DNA of 64,000 nt from NCBI GenBank assembly GCA_026545765.1, contig CM048843.1, positions 23,309,646-23,373,645 on the forward strand, in the 5' to 3' direction. This stretch comes from Plantago major (taxonomy: Eukaryota; Streptophyta; Magnoliopsida; Lamiales; Plantaginaceae). The notes under the pieces are model-generated. The model made no database searches, was not told where the DNA came from, and saw only the letters and a list, made by a program, of their open reading frames with translations. A program made the translations under genes and the position numbers. Every line of letters starts with the position of its first letter. Within the stretch, counting starts at the first letter, position 1. Below are positions 59,461 through 64,000 of this stretch, piece by piece.

Positions 59461-60678
59461 TCTTTGTGGTGACATTAACAAAATGAGAGGATTTGTTATT
59501 TTTGTATAGAAGGCAGGATTCTCTTAGTGGATATGTACTCAGACATCAACGATGTAATATATAAATGGTATTATATGTGAAACATGTTAGTACACGTGAA
59601 GGTGCAAGCTACCAAAGAAATAAGACTTTGTGTTTAACACAATCGCATGCAGTCGATTTGCTCTAAAAATGTTGAGAATGGCGACATACAACGAAAGGAA
59701 AACATATCCTTTCGATGATACTCTTGTGTTCACCCACATCAGCCAGATCCCTTCACAAGATGAGAGAGACCGATCTTTAATAGTTATTTAATTCTTCTAG
59801 ATGCATGCAACTCCGCACAAGATCTAGTCTCAAGCACGAAAAAACAAGTACAAGAGATTTCATCTTCAATCCGAAGAAAGGATGCAAATGGCATCATTGC
59901 GTACCTTACCTTCAGAAAGAGGAGAAATAAAATGATTGAAAAATGCTTGAGAAATTTAAAGTGTAAAGGCCACAAATCAATCGTTGTCCTAGATATGTTA
60001 AAAGAAGAGGAATTTATAATTGTTTCCGTGCTAGAGTCCTAACACGTTATTAGTAACTAAGCATTTGTGTAACATATTGTGTGTGTTAAACATTAATATA
60101 ATCAAATCACATAACTATAAATAAGAAAGAGAAGAAAGGTCAAGTGGGAAGAATGGAAAACATTAAAGGGAAAGAAAAAAGAAAAGAAAAATAAATAAAA
60201 TTAACCATAACACCAAAGTGCCGGTTTAAAGAGACATGTGTGCGCATCAATTGAGACTGTATGGGTTAAATTAACGGGTAATGTTTAATTTTATTGGAAT
60301 GCTTAGCATATTGTTCCTTTATATTTTAAAGTAGTAGTATAAAAGTTAAACTAATCAAAGTGAAAACTCAAAGGTCAAATTTATATAGAAAAGTTGGTAA
60401 CTTGAATATAATAAACTTATATGGTCAACATAGACAAGTACAAATGATTTATTTTACCAAATAAAATCAAGAAATATTAGTGTCTATTTAATTTATTTGG
60501 ATTCACTTGATATAACATTTTCCTGATTGTAATAATGATTCTTTTCTTTTCCTCGTATGTTTCTCTTTTCATTAGAATAAATAAGATTGATAATAGAATT
60601 ACAAGAAAAAAATTCACCTATACAAAGCACAAATCAAACATAATACATATTTGTCTACTCCTCCCAAGACTTTTAATC

Positions 60679-63629
60679 ATGGCTTCAACTAATGAACAAA
60701 TATATGGCTCTCAGGAGATATCATCACAAGATCTTTCTGGCAGCAACAACCTGCAAGAGGTACTCTCAATTAGCTTTTTTTTTTTTTTTTATAATTATAC
60801 TAATCATCTTTGGCAAAATCGCTTTACTAAATTTTCATAACATGTATAATCAGCAATATTTTATAATGATAGATTAAATTCTTTTCGTGATTTATGTCGG
60901 TCTAGAAGTGTTGATTTTCCCATGTATTTTGATTAATACTTTTATAGTTATGGAATAAATTTTTTCCGTGATTTACGTGGATCTAAAAGTGTGATCGATA
61001 AATTATTTTCCATGTATATTGATTAATACTTGTATCGTTAAGGATTAAATTCTTTTCGTTATTTACGTCGATCTAAAGTGTGATAAATTTTGTTGTCCAT
61101 GTATATTGATTAATACTTGCAACGTTAAGGTTTAAATTCTTACTGTTATTTACGTCGATCTTGAAGTATGAACATTTTCCTTTACATGTAGATTGATTTA
61201 TATATTTTTTGATAATTACACATTGAATTCTTTGTGTGAACTATGTCAATCTAAAAGTGTGAAACAAATTATTTACATGTATTTGGATTGAGATACCTTT
61301 ATAATCAATATTTAATTTCTTTCCGTGATTCATGTCGATCTAGAACGTTAAATCAAATATCTTGATGTGTATCTTGTTTAATACTTCTATGTTTAGAGTT
61401 CGGATTATATATTCTTTGCTTTACTTATCTCGATCTAGGAGTATTAAAGTATATATCCACCTTAAAGTTCTTTATTATATGACTAAAATATATCAATCGT
61501 AATATTGTAAAATTAATGAGATTACCTCTTTTTCTTTAAAATTATAAAATTATTAAGGAGATATAAGCTAGAAAAAAAGGTATAACATGTCAATCAATGT
61601 TTCTTACTTTGTAGATCCCACTTATATAAGATTTCAGGATAAATTAAAATTTGGTCAAGTCACATCGTATATGACTTGTAGGACATTAATCTTATGTAGA
61701 TCTTATAATTTCGTAGCCTTTTCTAATATTCCCGAACATCCTCTTTCTGAAAATATAGATGAGATGATATATTATTTACATGATGTTCTTAATGCACATT
61801 GATTTATTTATTTTACAGTTTTACCGAATAAACAACCTATAATCATTAACTATCATTGCTAGAAAATGTGTGTCACCATACTACTATATATTGTTCATTG
61901 TCTTAATTTAACTTTTACCATAACAAAAAAATTGATTACTGGTACAAAAATGAATATACTAGCCAAAAATTTTGTTTAATAGAATTACATGAGATGAAAT
62001 AATTAGTATACAATATATATAGTGTATATGAATTTTTTCTATTAATAATGTTTGACATTGAATACATGTTTTTTTCTTCTTCTCCTTGTTGCAGGAAACT
62101 TCACATGTTCAGAAGCTTCACCAGCATTCCGATGTCAGCCTTCTTCATTCCTCTTTGATTGAACATTTCATAGCCATAATATTGAAATTTTTAATTTAAT
62201 TTTCAGTAATATGTATACTCTTTAACTATATATATGAATAGCAGGGATTGGAAATGCTCAAGATAACATATGATACTATCGGCGAGGAAGATGATGATGA
62301 AACGTTAGCCTCCAGAGGTCAAACGATGGAGTTGGCTATTATCGAGGTAACTTATTCAAATATTTGTTTCATATGTGATGTATACGAATATGTTATTATT
62401 TTTTGTAGCAAGATATTTATATTAGTTCTGATGGGTTCAGATTCTATATTTAATCCATGTCAATATTCACAGTTAGTGATTTTTTTGAAAAAAACATATT
62501 TTTGTAGCACTATTTAATATGCTCATATTTTAATGTTAAAAGTGTAGCTTCAATACAAAACATTGAACTTTTAGTTTAACATGAGATCATGCTTGTACAA
62601 TATCATGCTATGATAATTAATGTAATTGAGATAACATTTAGTTGGACCAAGTGTGTAGTTTTTATGGAAAAATCGCTATTTTTTTCAATATTTGGTATGT
62701 GATTAGTTTATTTTCTAATAAGTTATCTTTTTGTCTCGAGTTTTTACATGTTTAATTTAGAGTGTATTTATTTTGTTATATTCTCCGGTATTATCTTTTC
62801 CATATAGAAACCGGACAAACACAGTGGTACAAATGGTGCTTTTCCAAGTGTGGATCATCAAACATTTTCCAACAGGAATAAAGGATGGATAATCCGTTTT
62901 TTGCCTCGTAATGCTGGTGCCAGGGATTACCCAGTACGTGTCCATCAGCTTCTCTACTTTGTCGCATAAATGAAAATTCGTAACTTTACAGCATGAGATT
63001 AGATTAGATTAGATTAGATTAGATTATATATTTCCTTTTGATATACTATAAAGTGCTTTTTTTAAAAAACTAAATGTACAACAAAATCTCATTATTTTCA
63101 TAATATCAGACATACATCCACTTGGAGTCGGATGAGATGTTCAGATCTTGGAGAGAGGTGTTTAATTTTATAGTCTATAACCGGCTTCCTGTATATCAGA
63201 GAGGTGGCAAGGTAAATGAAAATCAATTATGCATTTTATCATGATAGTTTAAGAATAATGAATGTATAATAGCTTATCGAAATTCTATTACAATTTTACA
63301 GGCTGAAAAGAAAGATAATCAACGCAGAACTACAGCTGAGAAGTTGGTGAAGTTGTTTGTTGTTGGACACTACAATGTGGAAACTAAACAATTTCGTGCA
63401 ACTAGTAAGTCTTTATTTTTTAGGATGATGGATTGTTGTTTGCATTAATTAAGATACGGTGGAGTCTTGACAAGTGCATATATATATCATCATTTTGATC
63501 GTGGCAGGTCAAAGGACGCCTGTGAGAAACAATAGGAGGAGCAAACGCGAAAATCATTTGATTGGAGAGGTACCTCAAGGCTATACGCACACCGTTTACG
63601 ACTTTGAGCCTGTTAAGCTCACAGAGTAA
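60679..63629 (+). CDS. Small protein with possible methyl-CpG-binding-like (MBD-like) domain, copy 2
   Basis: Seven exons with the same structure as copy 1: 60679-60759, 62095-62133, 62245-62346, 62808-62933, 63110-63211, 63302-63404, 63508-63629; 224 residues, no stop or frameshift. Against copy 1, I count 13 nucleotide differences in 675. Eight change the residue (D13E, K17Q, I22S, S71A, N78K, D83N, V85A, V112A) and five are silent. Exons 5-7 (from T117 to the end) have no replacement. Retention of frame and of all splice sites in both copies argues that both are or were recently under constraint. Upstream DNA is also duplicated, so both carry their own proximal promoter. Confidence 0.72.
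60860..61460. repeat. Degenerate ~80-95-bp tandem repeat in intron 1 of copy 2
   Basis: Counterpart of 50880-51480, same order of units. Confidence 0.75.
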
Positions 63630-63694
63630 ACAACAATCTACATATGCTCGTGATATTTGTCCACCCAACCCGAACTACTTTTGTTTTGGCTATA

Positions 63695-64000
63695 AACATG
63701 ATATGAAATATTTTGTTACTTTACTTAGCAAGAATGTTTTGCTTTAATTATTATCTAAAAAATTATACAGTTGTATTTGATGCCATTATGTAAGATTATA
63801 GTAAGGACATCAATAATCCTTTTTATGTTTGATAAGTACTATGTCATTGACAATTATCCTCAAATCTATTTTGTGCCTTTCCAGAATGCTTTCAAAACAT
63901 ATAATCCATCTTTTGTTTCCCAAAAGAGATACCATTGTAAGTAACTTTGTAGAGTACAAACTCAAATACAAGTAGTCTCATATGTATGATCTTATTATCA
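63695..64000. other. Unique DNA after the duplication, no gene seen
   Basis: AT-rich, reads as the original 3' flank of the MBD-like gene. No feature recognised before the window ends. Confidence 0.45.

Larger units (their letters stand above)
53673..63694. repeat. Tandem segmental duplication, unit 2 (10.0 kb, includes a later LTR)
   Basis: Head-to-tail copy of 45567-53672. The copies part near 63694, after TTTTGTTTTGGCTATA. Removing the 1.87-kb LTR insertion at 54559-56424 leaves about 8.15 kb, nearly the same as unit 1. Differences are scattered substitutions and small indels, for example a ~30-bp insertion at 62207-62240 and a longer ATTAG microsatellite at 62997-63025. Confidence 0.92.

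Overview
This is a stretch of plant nuclear DNA, from a eudicot. The genes have GT-AG introns and AT-rich intergenic DNA, many MITEs and hAT elements lie between them, and there is a nuclear-type tRNA-Glu(CTC). Every recognisable protein is a plant family member: a B-box factor, SH3P2-like, an At1g05150-type EF-hand/TPR protein, a KIN-7 kinesin and the chloroplast-division protein ARC6. I cannot fix the species; an asterid is only a guess.

Layout. 1-7.8 kb is repeat-rich and gene-free: an LTR end, tandem repeats, tRNA-derived SINE-like sequences, a 629-bp hAT MITE with a perfect 8-bp target duplication, and Stowaway-type MITEs. 7.8-9.5 kb (+) is a three-exon BBX gene. 11.1-14.1 kb (-) is a ten-exon SH3P2-like gene. 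14.5-19.2 kb holds a SINE-in-MITE nest and a 3.8-kb hAT element with a decayed transposase. 20.5-21.1 kb (-) encodes a secreted Gly-rich/Cys-rich protein. A second hAT MITE, other MITEs and the tRNA-Glu gene follow. 26.4-28.8 kb (-) is the single-exon EF-hand/TPR gene. 29.5-31.1 kb is a Pack-MULE-like element with a perfect 9-bp target duplication that carries a SEUSS-like gene fragment. 33.4-38.6 kb (+) is a 14-exon KIN-7 kinesin with a six-copy 14-residue repeat. 39.8-45.4 kb (-) is a six-exon ARC6 gene.

The right third (45.57-63.69 kb) is a head-to-tail tandem duplication with an 8.1-kb ancestral unit. Each unit carries one intact seven-exon gene for a 224-residue protein with a possible methyl-CpG-binding-like (MBD-like) core. 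The second unit is longer because a 1.87-kb solo LTR inserted after the duplication. Each unit also carries an older LTR, a glycine-rich-protein gene fragment, a ~100-bp minisatellite and a degenerate repeat in intron 1.

The single-copy genes are unrelated housekeeping or developmental loci (light signalling, membrane trafficking/autophagy, division kinesin, plastid division) and do not form a pathway. Exon boundaries were built by hand from splice sites, reading-frame continuity and remembered family alignments; no search or RNA evidence was used.
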